Origin: CAVSJR01 sp963728285
Lineage (GTDB): Bacteria > Actinomycetota > UBA4738 > HRBIN12
Length of the DNA: 64,000 nucleotides
Assembly (NCBI GenBank): GCA_963728285.1
Contig: CAVSJR010000003.1
Span: 620,001-684,000 of the forward strand
Direction: 5' to 3'
Both the position numbers and the translations under genes were made by a program. Under the pieces are notes generated by a model. The model had not been told where the DNA came from and did not search any database. It worked only from the letters and a program-made list of their open reading frames with translations. Of the stretch, positions 62,474 through 64,000 are shown in pieces; within the stretch, counting starts at the first letter, position 1, and each line of letters starts with the position of its first letter.

Positions 62474-64000
62474 CTAGCCGGTGACCTCCTCGAGGGGGAT
62501 CACGCCGGTCACCGTGGTGCCGTCCCCCGCGGCGGATGCTACGCGGAGGGTCCCGTTCAGGGCGGCCAGTCGGTCGGCGATGCCCTGCAGGCCCGTCCCG
62601 TAGCCGATGGACGCCGGGTCGAAGCCCCGCCCGTCGTCGCGGACCTCGAACGTCAGGGCGGAGCCCGTCTGCGCGAGCCGGACGTCGGCGCGTGAGGCAT
62701 CCGCGTACTTCGCGACGTTTTGGAGGGCCTCCAGGACCGAGAAGTACACGGCGGCCTCGACCGCCTGTGGGTAGCGGCCCACGCCATCGGGGATCGACCT
62801 CCACGTGGATCGCCGACCTGCGAGCCTGCGCTTGGAGGGCGGCGGCGAGCCCCTTGTCCGCGAGGAGCGGAGGGTAGATGCCTCGCGCGAGGTCCCGCAG
62901 ATCCTCCAGGGCGCGGCTGGTCTCCGCCTCGATCTGGGTGAGAAGCTGCACGACCTTCTCCGGGTCGCGATCGGTCAGCTGGCGCGCGAGCCGCGCCTTC
63001 ACCGCGAGCGCGACCAGCTGCTGCTGGGCGCCGTCGTGGATGTTGCGCTCGAGTCGCCGGCGCTCCTCGTCCTGGGCCGAGACCAGGCGCCGGCGGGATC
63101 CGCGCAGATCCTCCACGAGGCGGACGTTCCGTAACACCAGCCCCGCCTGTGCGGCGAGGTCGGCCATCAACTTCTCCTTGGCGGGGTCCATGGGATCGCT
63201 CGCCGGCATCGCGACCGACAGGGCGCCCAACAGCTCGCCCTGGTGGCGCACCTCGGCGCGGTGATCGTCGGCCCGAGCCGGATCGGCGTCGTTCGGCCAC
63301 GTCGCGACCGGGCGGAGCTCGCGGCCGGCCGAGAGCCAGACCCGGGCGCGGTCGGCCCCCACGCCCTCCGCCAGGACCCGAGCGGTCCGCGGGAGCACAT
63401 CGTCGGCCGCGTAGGTATCCGCGAGATGCTCGCTGAACTCGGCCAGCACCTCATACGGCGTGGCGCGCTCCCCGTAGACGACGCGATCGGCGAACCGCCG
63501 GGCGCGGCCGAGCGCCGGCTGGAAGAGCACGGCGACCACCGCCGCCGCCGCGAACGAGAGCGTCGAGTTGCTGGAGGTCTCCACGAGCGCGCCGACTCCG
63601 CCGACGACGAGCGCGTACACGAGCACGAAGAACGCGGCGAGCACGGCGACGACCAACGTCTTGCGGATCACGATGTCGATGTCGTAGAGCCGGTACTTCA
63701 GGATCGCGATCCCGATCGAACGGGGATGGCGCAATAGAACAGGAGCGTCAGGCTGCCAACGATCACCTCGTCGCCGGGGGACGTTCCGAACACCGGCTGC
63801 GCGACGAAGCTCAGCAACCACACTGCGAGGAAGACCGCCGCGCCGATCGCGATCCAACGGATCTGGTGGCGCTCGTCGGCGCCCGCCGTGCGGGAGCGGA
63901 CCACCAGCGACGCGATCGAGAGGATGGCGCAGACCCCGAGCAGGATCAGCCCGCCGAGGCCGATGAACGCGAGTTCCCTGTTCGCGACCGGGTTTCCCGG
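62474..64000 (-). CDS. Sensor histidine kinase, NarL/DesK type (5' end beyond window; two frame changes)
   Basis: The gene enters at the right edge. Segment 1 is a membrane region (FIGLGGLILLGVCAILSIAS, WIAIGAAVFLAVWLLSFVA). The frame changes near 63722 at LFYCAIP, then SIGIAILKYRLYDIDIVIRK, more helices, and a GAF-like region. HisKA_3 is QDEERRRLERNIHDGAQQQL with the phospho-His in NIHDGAQQ. A second change near 62790 leads into HATPase: EAALQN-like LEALQNVAKYADASRADV and DDGRGFDPASIGYGTGLQGI. The two indels offset. No response regulator is adjacent. Confidence 0.88.

Overview
The window is very GC-rich and tightly packed, and it reads as a chromosomal segment of an actinobacterium. The main evidence is gene order on the minus strand: coaD, a SepIVA-like coiled-coil gene, DUF177, rpmF, rnc, mutM, acyP, smc, ftsY, ffh, rpsP, a KH protein, rimM, trmD, rplS, lepB, rnhB, DUF2469, yraN, comM, dprA and xerC. 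This is essentially the order I recall from Mycobacterium, and DUF2469 is an actinobacterial marker. A CofC-like gene and a deazaflavin-type nitroreductase point to F420 use. An ATP-type PEP carboxykinase and a Thermus-like isocitrate dehydrogenase suggest a deep-branching lineage, not a classical streptomycete or mycobacterium.

Layout. 0-26 kb: the conserved block, with recombination (xerC, dprA, comM), protein export (lepB, ffh, ftsY), ribosome maturation (rplS, rpsP, rimM, trmD, KH, rsmD, rnc, rpmF), chromosome condensation and repair (smc, mutM, recG) and coaD. Lineage-specific insertions include a stand-alone response regulator between ftsY and ffh, an M1 peptidase, a nicotinamidase and a secreted protein. 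25-38.6 kb: a thioredoxin lipoprotein, rpmB, thiD/thiL, pckA, a LolA-like protein with an ABC-2 exporter, ddl, plsC, bioY, a CofC-like gene, a cold-shock-like protein and HU. 38.9-46.1 kb: tRNA-Gln, a methyltransferase, a predicted seven-bladed secreted propeller, a REC-GGDEF protein, icd, DUF488 and tRNA-Glu. 46.1-64 kb: a looser accessory region with an RTX-type repeat protein, small zinc-ribbon-like proteins, F420/FMN-type oxidoreductases, an ECF sigma factor with a SnoaL-like tail, an amine oxidase, a redoxin, a matrixin-like protease, a MerR-like/nucleotide cyclase fusion, two VOC proteins, a pirin and a sensor kinase cut by the right edge.

A striking property is that about fifteen recognisable genes, including dprA, rnhB, yraN, acyP, bioY, icd, a sigma factor and a histidine kinase, are interrupted by single-base frame changes while both halves remain well conserved. 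Two breaks fall on identical six-G tracts where one more G restores the frame. Residual assembly indels are the most likely cause. I give these genes their full restored span and state where the frame changes.

I saw no CRISPR array, intact prophage, insertion sequence or rRNA. No clearly new multi-gene system stands out. The most unusual items are the MerR-cyclase fusion, the pair of secreted proteins sharing a DPDDV motif, a plsC gene that seems to start with CTG, a MutM without its N-terminal proline, and the response regulator inside the SRP gene cluster.
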